Source of the DNA: Nitrospirales bacterium
GTDB lineage: Bacteria; Nitrospirota; Nitrospiria; Nitrospirales; UBA8639
Reading direction: 5' to 3'
Length of the DNA: 64,000 nt
Assembly (NCBI GenBank): GCA_031315865.1
Contig: JALDRJ010000002.1
Location: 558,001-622,000, forward strand
Position numbers and translations under genes: made by a program. The notes beneath the pieces were generated by a model. It saw only the letters and a program-made list of their open reading frames with translations. It ran no database searches and was not told where the DNA came from. Of the stretch, positions 24,554 to 32,902 are shown piece after piece (within the stretch, counting starts at the first letter, position 1; each line of letters begins with the position of its first letter).

Positions 24554-24652
24554 TGTCTCACACACAATCAAGATAAACGATAGCACAATCCATCTTTTCA
24601 CGCATCACAAACCCCGATGATTGAAACAAAAAATCTTCGACCTCCTCGTTTT

Positions 24653-25909
24653 TTAAGACCGTGTGGCCGATTGCAATTCCTCTGAAAGGATAATGGCCTC
24701 AGCCACCTCACGCATCGACTTCCGAAGATTCATGCTTTGTCGTTGAATGAGTTGAAAGGCCTCCGGCTCGGATAATTTTCTTGAATTCATGATATAGCCT
24801 TTGGCGCGTTCGACAAGTTTACGAACCTCTAACGCTTCCTGCATTTCGAATGACTTTTCCACAACGTTGGTGTGCGCGATCGCCACTGCCGCTTGATGGG
24901 CGATGGCCTGCAAGGCCTTGATATCCTCGGAAGTAAACTCGTACGTTGACGACGTATAACTATTGATCACACCGATGGCCTTGTCCTTCATCATCATCGG
25001 GACGGAGACCAGCGAACACAATCCTTCCTGCCTTGCGAGATCTTTGTAAAAATATCCCCCCTCGGTTCGGACATCTGGCACATACACAGGTTGTTTTTCC
25101 TTGATGGCCCGTCCGCTGATGCTCTGTCCGATTTTCAGCGCGGGTTTTCGCCGGTACCGTTCACTCAGGCTTTGCGTGGCCTCGATCCGCAATTCGCCTT
25201 TCTGTTCATCCAAGAGCATGATGGAGCAAATTTTGGAATTCGTCATATGCGCTGTCGACGTCACGATCAATTGCAGGACTTCATCGATCAGCCGGTTCGA
25301 CACGACCGTCTCGGATACATGGGAAATCGTATCGAGTTGTAGAGCCCGAGCACGCATTTCTTCGTACAGCCTCGCATTGTCGATCGCCCCACCCACTTGA
25401 TTGGCGATGGTTGATAACAACGCGAGCGTTTCTTCGCTGTAGCGTTTTGCACGCTTGTGCTGAACGTTAATAACCCCAACCACGACCCCTTTATTCACGA
25501 TTGGCACAGATACGAATGCCTGATACCGATCTTCAGGCAAACGATTAAACAATTTAAACCGTGGATCTTCACTCGCGTTCTTAGGAATCACCACACGAGT
25601 GTTTTCTCGTGCGACCCATCCTGTTATACCTTCTCCGATTCCGATTGACACACGCCCAATGAGTTTCGGATGAGGGTTCTTTGAAGCTCGTAAAATCAGT
25701 TCGTCTCGTCGATCTGAGAACAGATACAGTAGGCAAGCATCGGATTTCGTCACCTCGACGACCACTTCCACGATTTGCTTTAAGACGGCTTCCAATTCAA
25801 GCGTGCTACTGATCGATTCGCTGATACGATGAAGGACTTCAACTTCTCGCGTACGTTCGCGCAAGGCCTGCTTCAAGGAGTCGATTGTTTGAGGACGTTT
25901 ATGCGGCAT
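24653..25909 (-). CDS. GAF-GAF-ANTAR RNA-binding regulator
   Basis: 418 residues. A short coiled start leads into two GAF sensor domains (about 25-185, with GIGEGITGWVARENTRVVIP; and about 195-350, with KIGQSISGRAIKEKQPVYVPDV). A C-terminal ANTAR helical domain follows (about 358-410: EVRKLVERAKGYIMNSRKLSEPEAFQLIQ...REVAEAII). ANTAR proteins bind paired RNA hairpins and stop terminator formation. The nearest downstream terminator is the one at the nadE start, 145-180 bases after this gene. GAF domains bind small molecules, haem or cyclic nucleotides; the ligand cannot be told. No histidine kinase is adjacent. Confidence 0.9.
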   Translation of the reverse strand: MPHKRPQTIDSLKQALRERTREVEVLHRISESISSTLELEAVLKQIVEVVVEVTKSDACLLYLFSDRRDELILRASKNPHPKLIGRVSIGIGEGITGWVARENTRVVIPKNASEDPRFKLFNRLPEDRYQAFVSVPIVNKGVVVGVINVQHKRAKRYSEETLALLSTIANQVGGAIDNARLYEEMRARALQLDTISHVSETVVSNRLIDEVLQLIVTSTAHMTNSKICSIMLLDEQKGELRIEATQSLSERYRRKPALKIGQSISGRAIKEKQPVYVPDVRTEGGYFYKDLARQEGLCSLVSVPMMMKDKAIGVINSYTSSTYEFTSEDIKALQAIAHQAAVAIAHTNVVEKSFEMQEALEVRKLVERAKGYIMNSRKLSEPEAFQLIQRQSMNLRKSMREVAEAIILSEELQSATRS

Positions 25910-25927
25910 AAGCAGTTTACTCGTTGA

Positions 25928-27097
25928 TCATGTCCGTGCTCGTTCACGAACAAACCATCGTTTGACTTCCTGACGATCCAATTGCCTCACGTCGACTCGC
26001 CCAATCGCCCTCGGCAAGACGCAATGAATGTTCCCTTTCACCACTTTCTTGTCATATTGCATGGCTGTCCATAAATCAGAAAACCGCACATCTGGAAGCC
26101 GATCGGACAATCCCACTCTCCGCACGAGGTCTCGTTGCCGTCGCACAACTGTGGATGAACAGAGCCCCAGACTATTGGACAATTCCGCCTCTTGCACCAT
26201 CCCAATCCCTACAGCTTCCCCATGGATCAACTGTCGATAGCCGCCTAACGATTCAAGTGCATGCCCGATCGTATGGCCATAATTCAAGATACGACGCAAA
26301 CCTGACTCTCGTTCATCCTTCGCCACCACTTCGGCCTTGATTTCACAGCAGCGTCTGATCATGTATTGAACGGAACACGTGTCCAACCGAAGCACCTCCT
26401 CGAGATGGTCCTCCAGGTACTGAAAAAATTCACGATCATAGATGATCCCATACTTCACCACTTCGGCTAATCCAGCGATCCACTCTCGTTTGGGCAAGGT
26501 ACGCAGCGTGTCGGTATCCATCAACACTAACTTCGGCTGGTAAAATGCTCCAATCAAATTTTTACCCAAGCGATGGTTGACCCCGGTCTTTCCTCCAACA
26601 CTCGAGTCCACTTGCGCGACCAAAGTCGTTGCGACTTGCACGAACGACATACCACGTAAATACATCGAGGCAGCGAAGCCCGCGATATCTCCGATCACCC
26701 CACCGCCCAAGGCCAATAGAACATCGGATCGCTCAAAACGTTGGGTGACCAGTTGGTCCATGATCTTTGAGGCCCAGCTCAAGGTTTTGGCACGCTCACC
26801 ATCAGGGATTTCGATGACCAACGGACGATATCCCGCCCGTTTGAGTGATCGTTCTACGCGGCTCCCATACAGGCGGCGAACGGTAGCGTTCGTGACGACT
26901 GCGACTCGTCCCGACAGATCGGCCTCTCGTAAACGCAAGCCAATATCTTGGAGCAAGGCTTCTTGGATATAGATAGGATAGCTCCGACTCCCCAATTCCA
27001 CATGAACGGTCGAGAGAGCATGATGCTGACGTGATCGCGCTTTCATGAAAGATGACTGGTTATGGTTGTCTGAAGTCCCCATTGGACATTCGTACAT
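25928..27097 (-). CDS. aroB: 3-dehydroquinate synthase
   Basis: 389 residues with the AroB pattern: NAD-binding GGGVIGDIAGFAASMYLRG (about 130), TTLVAQVDSSVGGKTGVNH, LAEVVKYGIIYD, and the zinc-ligand stretch ILNYGHTIGHALE. It makes dehydroquinate from DAHP, the second step of the shikimate pathway. About 30 N-terminal residues before VHVELGSRSYPIYI are extra compared with the usual 360 residues; internal Met starts exist (27082, 27046), but none has a ribosome site, so the start is uncertain. It follows aroC by 72 bases and probably shares its transcript. Confidence 0.93.
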   Translation of the reverse strand: MYECPMGTSDNHNQSSFMKARSRQHHALSTVHVELGSRSYPIYIQEALLQDIGLRLREADLSGRVAVVTNATVRRLYGSRVERSLKRAGYRPLVIEIPDGERAKTLSWASKIMDQLVTQRFERSDVLLALGGGVIGDIAGFAASMYLRGMSFVQVATTLVAQVDSSVGGKTGVNHRLGKNLIGAFYQPKLVLMDTDTLRTLPKREWIAGLAEVVKYGIIYDREFFQYLEDHLEEVLRLDTCSVQYMIRRCCEIKAEVVAKDERESGLRRILNYGHTIGHALESLGGYRQLIHGEAVGIGMVQEAELSNSLGLCSSTVVRRQRDLVRRVGLSDRLPDVRFSDLWTAMQYDKKVVKGNIHCVLPRAIGRVDVRQLDRQEVKRWFVRERART

Positions 27098-27169
27098 ATT
27101 GACGAATCATTAAATACTGAACCATGGATAAGGGTTCGGCAATCCGCAAGAGGAGTGGACTAGACAGCA

Positions 27170-28339
27170 TTAAAATGATTGGACATATTCCTGGTACGCA
27201 TCAAAATTTCGCTTCATCTCGTCAAGGCTGTCGCCACCGAACTTTTCAACCATCACATTCGCCATCTCAAAAGCAATCACAGCCTCGCCGACCACTCCAG
27301 CAGCCGGTACAGTACAAATATCTGAACGCTCGACGGTCGCCTCAAAAGGCTTCTTGGTTTCAATATCGACACTGTTCTTTGGGCTATAAAGAGTCGCGAT
27401 GGGCTTCATGGCAACTCGGAGCACGATTGGTTGACCATTCGTAATACCGCCTTCCAGCCCTCCGGCGTTATTGGTTTTACGCAGAAATGTTTGACCGTCT
27501 TCGCCAGGATAGATATCATCATGAACTTCTGACCCAAAACTTCTGGCGGCTTGAAACCCCATCCCAATCTCCACTCCCTTCATGGCCTGAATACTCATCG
27601 CCGCCATGGCTAACCGGGCTGTCAGCCTGCGATCCCATTGGGCATAGGTGCCTAGACCGATAGGTGGATTCGTCACCACTACCTCAAACACGCCCCCCAA
27701 AGAATCCCCCTTGTGTTTGGCCGACCGAATCAGTTCAATCATTTTCTCACCGGATTGGGAGTCATGACAACGTACCTGCGATTGTTCGGCCTGCTCATAG
27801 GCCATCAAGGGATCCGTCGCCTCAGGTGCCCGCACACTCCCAATTTCCGTGGTATAGCTGACGACTCTCATCCCAAATTGCGCCAACAAGGCTTTTGCGA
27901 CTCCCCCGATCGCCACTCGAATGGCTGTTTCACGGGCACTAGCCTTTTCCAGGACATTACGAATATCTCGATGGCCATATTTAATGGCTCCGACCAAATC
28001 GGCATGCCCCGGTCGTGGACGAGTCACGACTCGTTCGGTCACGGGCGGACCTGGCTCCGCCGCCATGATATCTTTCCAATTTTCCCAATCTTTATTTCGA
28101 ATGGTCAGACCCAACGGATTTCCCAGAGTTTTCCCTTTGCGAACACCACAGGAAAACTCAATACGATCTTTCTCGATACGCATACGCCCGCCGCGCCCGT
28201 ATCCGCCCTGCCTCCGCACAAGGTCTGCATCAATTTCTTCCGCCGTTAACGGCAACCCGGCAGGAACCCCCTCCAGGACAGCCATTAAACATTTCCCATG
28301 AGATTCACCTGCATTTAAATACCGCAACATAGTCGCCAC
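27170..28339 (-). CDS. aroC: Chorismate synthase
   Basis: 389 residues, typical length. Signatures seen: LNAGESHGKCLMAVLEGVPAG at the N-terminus, RPGHADLVGAIKYGHRDIRNVLEKASARETA, and AAGVVGEAVIAFEMANVMVEKFGGD at the C-terminus. It forms chorismate from EPSP with reduced FMN as catalyst, ending the common aromatic pathway. It starts 35 bases after the AMIN-domain gene of the pil block, in the position taken by aroK in many pilMNOPQ-aroK-aroB clusters. Confidence 0.95.
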   Translation of the reverse strand: MATMLRYLNAGESHGKCLMAVLEGVPAGLPLTAEEIDADLVRRQGGYGRGGRMRIEKDRIEFSCGVRKGKTLGNPLGLTIRNKDWENWKDIMAAEPGPPVTERVVTRPRPGHADLVGAIKYGHRDIRNVLEKASARETAIRVAIGGVAKALLAQFGMRVVSYTTEIGSVRAPEATDPLMAYEQAEQSQVRCHDSQSGEKMIELIRSAKHKGDSLGGVFEVVVTNPPIGLGTYAQWDRRLTARLAMAAMSIQAMKGVEIGMGFQAARSFGSEVHDDIYPGEDGQTFLRKTNNAGGLEGGITNGQPIVLRVAMKPIATLYSPKNSVDIETKKPFEATVERSDICTVPAAGVVGEAVIAFEMANVMVEKFGGDSLDEMKRNFDAYQEYVQSF

Positions 28340-28374
28340 CTTGCTACATTACATAAAATATTCGTAACGGCTCT

Positions 28375-28695
28375 TCAGGCTGCAAAACGGACCGCCAGGA
28401 AGGTTTCCGTCGTTTTGATCGCATATCGTACACGTGCTGTCAAGGAAAAAGCGAGGCGAAGTTTTTGAGGATATTGTTCAATCCGAACTTCCTCGAGTAA
28501 CCGATGGCCAACCTGTAGGGTTTGAAAACTTAAGGATGATGATCCATTCGGGAAGTCTACGGCCAAGAGCTGTGGACTGACGACATGTGGGTGAAATCGA
28601 ATGTTTCCACGACCTCGTATGAAGACGGTAATATGATTCGTTCGACGCTGTACAGTCACCGCTGTCAGGATCAGTCCAGAGGCTCTGGTGTTCAC
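28375..28695 (-). CDS. AMIN-domain protein, apparent remnant of PilQ
   Basis: About 106 residues from a GTG start, though the frame is open for some 24 residues further upstream without ATG. The sequence LTAVTVQRRTNHITVFIRGRG...AVDFPNGSSS...RIEQYPQKLRLAFSLTA is one AMIN domain, the peptidoglycan-binding module at the N-terminus of PilQ secretins. The following secretin/STN parts are absent: the frame stops and aroC begins 35 bases on. It occupies the pilQ place after pilMNOP. The true secretin must be elsewhere if pili are made. No ribosome site is clear. Confidence 0.65.
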   Translation of the reverse strand: MNTRASGLILTAVTVQRRTNHITVFIRGRGNIRFHPHVVSPQLLAVDFPNGSSSLSFQTLQVGHRLLEEVRIEQYPQKLRLAFSLTARVRYAIKTTETFLAVRFAA

Positions 28696-28795
28696 GAATA
28701 GCTGCCGGGTGTCAAGAGAAAATAATTCGTTCGGACTTGAGCGAATCCTACACGATTTTTCTCGTATTCAAGATAAATCTCTGATAAAGGGGTGT

Positions 28796-29341
28796 TCATC
28801 GCTGAACAGACGGTGTGAACGTCAGTTCAAGAGATGGTGAATTCAAACCGCCATCAACACGATGATGCGTCGCTAGAGGCGCTAGCTTGACCCTCGATGA
28901 GGTTATGCGTGCAACACGCATGTTTTTTGAAAACAGCTCATCCCCGGTCGATACGATATACCGCCGTCCCTCTGCAGATTGAATCATCGCGTGAAATCCC
29001 TTCGATCCTGCCATAATTCCGAGAAGAGTCCAACCAGCCTCACTTAATTTGGCCGTGCTGTCTTCGACGATTGAACTCGTCTTGTCTGTTGCCAGATTCG
29101 AATGCGTGACGACGTGAAATGGGTCCCGCCGATCTGATGAAGTGTACTGATAATCGTGAATCGTGTCACCTGCTTTCAAGAGATCGCTGGCCTCAGCTTG
29201 GAACAGGGAAAATAGCAGAAGCATGATGACAATCATCCCTGTTCTTAGCGTTCGCGCTCTTAGAGCATGATCTTGCGTCAAGGCTTCTCTACTCCGGGTT
29301 AGCGAACGAAATTTTTTCATCATCACACTATGTGCCATCAT
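28796..29341 (-). CDS. pilP: Type IV pilus assembly lipoprotein-like PilP
   Basis: 181 residues with one hydrophobic N-terminal helix (about 34-50, MIVIMLLLFSLFQAEA). The soluble domain contains SSDRRDPFHVV, AGWTLLGIMAGSKGFHAMIQSAEGRRYIVSTGDEL and VKLAPL, the PilP beta-sandwich pattern (RDPF, LxGxxxxxxxxxAxVxxxxGxxYxVxxGDxL). No lipobox Cys is seen, unlike classical PilP. PilP links the PilN/PilO dimer to the secretin PilQ. It starts 23 bases after pilO; several Met codons lie near the start. Confidence 0.85.
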   Translation of the reverse strand: MMAHSVMMKKFRSLTRSREALTQDHALRARTLRTGMIVIMLLLFSLFQAEASDLLKAGDTIHDYQYTSSDRRDPFHVVTHSNLATDKTSSIVEDSTAKLSEAGWTLLGIMAGSKGFHAMIQSAEGRRYIVSTGDELFSKNMRVARITSSRVKLAPLATHHRVDGGLNSPSLELTFTPSVQR

Positions 29342-29363
29342 TCGACGGTTGGAGCCGTCTGAT

Positions 29364-29951
29364 TTAATACGTTAGAGTCTTTTGAAGGCTCTCCGGAGGA
29401 GTTGACACGAGCCCCACCAACTGAAAATCAGTTGACAAAATTCCCCTGTCATTCGTGATGGAGAGACGTAATTGATCAACTTCGAGCACCCATGGCATCT
29501 TGAGAATGGCCTCGAAACCCTTCGCGATCTCATGATAATGCCCCTCTATTCGGCCTTGTACCCGTACCGTGTGATTCATGGAATTCGAGAGGTCTGTGAA
29601 CGTTGGCTGCCACATAGCCAACAACAGACCATGTTGTCGCAAAATCGTCTGCACTTCTCTTCTGAGAAGACCGGGGTCAAGACCAGTGACAGCCATAGCC
29701 TCCTGAACAGTCGGAGACGGAATACGCTCATGTGGGGCCTTTTCCTCAAAGGAGACAAGGTCAGCGCGACGCTCTTTCTGACGTTCGATCTCTTGGGCTA
29801 GATAGGCGTTGCTCACCAGCAGCGCTTCCATTTCTTGTGACGTCGGGTCCCACACCATGGCATAAAAGCCTGAAAAAATCAGCCCGATCATGACAAGAAG
29901 CAATGTGATCCGTTGACGAAGCGGAATCGTCGTGAGCCATTGCGTGATCAT
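29364..29951 (-). CDS. pilO: Type IV pilus inner-membrane alignment protein PilO
   Basis: 195 residues with a single N-terminal helix (about 14-32), a coiled segment (about 35-60), and a ferredoxin-like domain. PilO pairs with PilN and with PilP to connect the motor to the outer-membrane secretin. The ATG overlaps the pilN stop by four bases (ATGA). Primary sequence is poorly conserved in this family, so the call depends on gene order and topology. Confidence 0.85.
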   Translation of the reverse strand: MITQWLTTIPLRQRITLLLVMIGLIFSGFYAMVWDPTSQEMEALLVSNAYLAQEIERQKERRADLVSFEEKAPHERIPSPTVQEAMAVTGLDPGLLRREVQTILRQHGLLLAMWQPTFTDLSNSMNHTVRVQGRIEGHYHEIAKGFEAILKMPWVLEVDQLRLSITNDRGILSTDFQLVGLVSTPPESLQKTLTY

Positions 29952-30502
29952 ATGATGACGTCGTGAGCCTGAAAGTGAAAAATAAATTGATGCATATTCT
30001 CAGCATCGGCGCTCGGCAGAGGCTGAATCTGCATTTTGATCAATGATTCAAAAACACTCGACTGCTCAAGATTGTCTACGAATGTATCAATGCCCTCTCT
30101 TGAAAACGCTTTCCCTTCGATGACCACTTCTTTTTGATCGACAGAAAGTGCCGTTAACCAGATATCTAATGAGTCGATACCTCGGCTAACCTCGTCCAAT
30201 GCAATCACGGGAAACAGTTTCTGTTGCCACTTCTCGCTCAGGAAACTGGCACGAGCCGGATGGCGATTCAAGCTGTTTCCTATCTCTTCCCTTTTGGCCA
30301 TCATCGTGGCCAACGTCTGCTCTTGTGATTTTTTTATTTGGCGCAAATGGTCACGTTCACTCATTAAGGTATCGCGCCAAGCCCAACACAGAATCAAGGT
30401 TAATAATATGACTCCTATTCCCCAAACAAGCTGAACATGAATGTTCTCCGGCATCGGCGACTCAAGAGAACTTCGGCGTGGCGACAAATTGATTCTAATC
30501 AT
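29948..30502 (-). CDS. pilN: Type IV pilus assembly protein PilN
   Basis: 184 residues from MIRINLSPRR, the conserved PilN start (I-NLLP motif, here INLSPRR) that binds a groove of PilM. An upstream ATG at 30514 would add MVKA. One membrane helix (about 27-45), coiled region, then a periplasmic ferredoxin-like domain with GIDSLDIWLTALSVDQKEVVIEGKAFSREG typical of the PilN family. The start lies within pilM, overlapping its end by 8 bases. Confidence 0.88.
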   Translation of the reverse strand: MIRINLSPRRSSLESPMPENIHVQLVWGIGVILLTLILCWAWRDTLMSERDHLRQIKKSQEQTLATMMAKREEIGNSLNRHPARASFLSEKWQQKLFPVIALDEVSRGIDSLDIWLTALSVDQKEVVIEGKAFSREGIDTFVDNLEQSSVFESLIKMQIQPLPSADAENMHQFIFHFQAHDVII

Positions 30503-31640
30503 AGCCTTCACCATCTCGGAGGCCTAGTCCCACAGCCACGCCAACGAGGGTAGAGAGGGAAGCAACATCCTTCGTCTCCATACTCGAGAAACCTGTCAAT
30601 TGCTGACAGGGATCAGCGATTTGTACGGGCAAAGCTAATTGCTCCGACAACCTTTCCACTAAACCTGGAACCGTCGCATGCCCCCCACATAGCCAGATTC
30701 GTCGGACAGCCTGATCATGTTCGTACCCTTGATAGTCATCGATGACTCGTCGAATGTCATGAGCAATATCTCGGAAAACTTCTTCAACGGGAACTGAGAA
30801 GGATATTTCATCCATCGAGTCCGGGCTCATAAATTTCTGATGATCATGTCCTGCCTGAAATGCCTGGTTGAGGATCTCGTAAGACCATTCTCCCAAAAGG
30901 TCGATGTCTCTCATCACCGTATAGCCAGAGCCTCCAACCGTAATCATGTTTAGGCCACTAGCCCCCACATTCACGAGGAGAGCCGTCTCCTGGTCTGCCT
31001 CAGGATAATTCATCTCAAACATATTGGCTAAAGCTAGACCATCCACATCAACGACGACTGGCCGCAGCCCACATTGCTTAACCAAGGCAACCCGTTGATC
31101 TACCACGGGTTTTTTCGCCGCCACCAGGTTCACAAACATGGATGAAGCCTCATTCAGCTTAGATCGGTGAGAAACATGATAATCCCAGTAGATATCATTT
31201 CGCTCATACGGGAGGTATCGCTCAACCTCTAATCTTAGATGACCCTGCAGTTCTTCGTCAGACATCCATGGCATTTCGATTGATTTCAGTATGACGGAAG
31301 GACCTGAGATGGATACTGCGACGTTGCAACCTTCAAGATGTGCTTCCTTCACAAGACGCATCAAAGCCGTCACGATCTCCTGTTCTCGAATCGAGTCCTC
31401 ACGATCCGACATTCGGGTTTCCACTTCTAGGGTTCGGAGATCATCCAGATACCATTCTTTTGATTCAACTTGAGTCAATTTGACCATCTTGATCAAACGA
31501 GAGCCGATATCCAACCCTACAGGCAGGGCCCTTCCTTTCGAACGACCGAATCGTATTCCAAGCGGTGAATATATTTTTTGTAAGGCTTTAAACATCCTGG
31601 AATCTCTGACACGACAGAGAGCCATCGTGTGCTCAAACAC
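30495..31640 (-). CDS. pilM: Type IV pilus assembly ATPase-like PilM
   Basis: An actin-like protein; the frame gives 381 residues from GTG 31640, and a later ATG at 31595 (MFKALQKIYSPLG) would give 366. Family motifs: GLDIGSRLIKMVKL (phosphate 1), ALLVNVGASGLNMITV (phosphate 2), IWLCGGHATVPGL (adenosine). PilM binds ATP and the PilN tail on the cytoplasmic face of the pilus machine; a similar role applies in twitching and DNA uptake. Neither start has a strong ribosome site. A short uORF precedes it. Confidence 0.92.
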   Translation of the reverse strand: MFEHTMALCRVRDSRMFKALQKIYSPLGIRFGRSKGRALPVGLDIGSRLIKMVKLTQVESKEWYLDDLRTLEVETRMSDREDSIREQEIVTALMRLVKEAHLEGCNVAVSISGPSVILKSIEMPWMSDEELQGHLRLEVERYLPYERNDIYWDYHVSHRSKLNEASSMFVNLVAAKKPVVDQRVALVKQCGLRPVVVDVDGLALANMFEMNYPEADQETALLVNVGASGLNMITVGGSGYTVMRDIDLLGEWSYEILNQAFQAGHDHQKFMSPDSMDEISFSVPVEEVFRDIAHDIRRVIDDYQGYEHDQAVRRIWLCGGHATVPGLVERLSEQLALPVQIADPCQQLTGFSSMETKDVASLSTLVGVAVGLGLRDGEGYD

Positions 31641-31695
31641 GACGGCTCACTTCTAGCACATTCTTTCTATTTCTGATGATTTTCTGCTGGCTCAT
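31633..31695 (-). CDS. Possible 20-residue upstream ORF before pilM
   Basis: ATG at 31695 follows GGGAG by about seven bases and encodes MSQQKIIRNRKNVLEVSRRV before TGA. It overlaps the GTG start of pilM by a few bases. Its ribosome site is better than that of pilM, so it could feed ribosomes into pilM by reinitiation. There is no homology evidence. Confidence 0.3.
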   Translation of the reverse strand: MSQQKIIRNRKNVLEVSRRV

Positions 31696-31761
31696 GTCTG
31701 ATCTCCCAATACCACATCCAGAGAGTACGAGATCCTTGTCGACTCCTCTCCGATGAATTCA

Positions 31762-31791
31762 GTGATAGCCAGAAATGCGTCTGGGAGTCAA
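31762..31791 (-). promoter_or_regulatory. Candidate promoter of the pil operon
   Basis: On the minus strand TTGACT (31791-31786), 18-bp spacer, TATCAC (31767-31762), about 110 bases before pilM. The -10 is weak. The region 31641-31936 otherwise contains only a short hairpin (GCTGAT-TGTTCG-ATCAGC near 31880) downstream of rapZ. Confidence 0.4.
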
Positions 31792-31936
31792 GCTAAAGAG
31801 AAAGGCCTATGGCTCGAATCCGGTAGAACAGAAGGGAGGATGTTCTGAAAAAAGAATTTGAAGTTACCACGCTGATCGAACAATCAGCCAGAACGGGTAA
31901 GAAATTCTCAATATATACACCGTCAACGACGGTGCG

Positions 31937-32902
31937 TCATATTCTTGCTGGGCTGTCCTCTGCCCCAACAATCTCTCGGTGACGCAAAAGAGCCGTGTAG
32001 CCAAGTTTTTCCAGCATCACTTGCAACTGACCTGCAATCACAACTGAACGATGTCTCCCACCAGTACAGCCAATGGCAATCGTCAAATAACTTCGTTGCT
32101 CTCGTTCATAGAGGGGGAGCAGAAACGTCATCAACCCCTGGAGATGCTGGAGAAACAATTGAGCTTCTTTCGTCTCTAAGACATACGCTTTGACTTCTTC
32201 ATCTTCACCTGTGAGCGCTTGAAGGCTCGGAACAAAATAGGGATTTTTTAAGAATCGCACGTCAAATACCATGTCAACATCATACGGCACTCCATGCTTG
32301 TACCCGAATGTCTGTATGATCACTTTCATGTGCTCGGCAGATTGACGTTCTTGGTACTGACGACTTATCCATTGTTTCAAATCATGAATTGTCAATTCTG
32401 AGGTGTCGACGATCCGGTCTGCCTGTTGGCGAAGCGCTTCCAATCGTTCGCGCTCGAGAAGAATGCCTTCGATGACGGGTTGTTGAGGGAGAAGGGGATG
32501 GGGCCTTCGGGACTCGGAAAAACGACGAACAAGAATTTCGTCTTGAGCCTCCAAGAATAGCAGTTCTATCTGATAGCCTTGAGCTTTCAAATGGTGAAGA
32601 TTACTCGAGAAGTCTGAAAAAAACCCTCGTTCACGAATATCAATGCCCAATCCGATGTTCTTGACCTCTCCTCTTCGCTCGGAACACAATTCGATAAATT
32701 TTTGAAATAATGCAGGAGGAAGGTTGTCAACACAGAAAAAGCCGATGTCTTCTAGACACTTCAACGCTTGGGTCTTCCCAGATCCAGACGACCCCGTCAC
32801 GATGACTAGACGAAGGGCGCCAAGACCTTGGGACTCGAGTGAGTGTGGACTGTCGATCTTCATGGCCGCAACATCACGGTTCCTACAAGAACGAATCGAC
32901 AC
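31937..32902 (-). CDS. rapZ: RNase adapter / nucleotide-binding protein RapZ
   Basis: Up to 321 residues from GTG 32902, directly after the rpoN stop; ATG 32863 would give 308. Walker A GSSGSGKT at 37-44, Walker B-like CVDNLPPAL, and the C-terminal RapZ domain with FGYKHGVPYDVDMVFDVRFLKNPY and CTGGRHRSVVIA. RapZ (YvcJ/YhbJ) binds amino-sugar metabolites and guides RNA decay in enterobacteria; in other phyla its target RNAs are unknown. Its place after rpoN mirrors the lptAB-rpoN-hpf-ptsN-rapZ order of proteobacteria, minus hpf and ptsN. Confidence 0.92.
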   Translation of the reverse strand: MSIRSCRNRDVAAMKIDSPHSLESQGLGALRLVIVTGSSGSGKTQALKCLEDIGFFCVDNLPPALFQKFIELCSERRGEVKNIGLGIDIRERGFFSDFSSNLHHLKAQGYQIELLFLEAQDEILVRRFSESRRPHPLLPQQPVIEGILLERERLEALRQQADRIVDTSELTIHDLKQWISRQYQERQSAEHMKVIIQTFGYKHGVPYDVDMVFDVRFLKNPYFVPSLQALTGEDEEVKAYVLETKEAQLFLQHLQGLMTFLLPLYEREQRSYLTIAIGCTGGRHRSVVIAGQLQVMLEKLGYTALLRHREIVGAEDSPARI

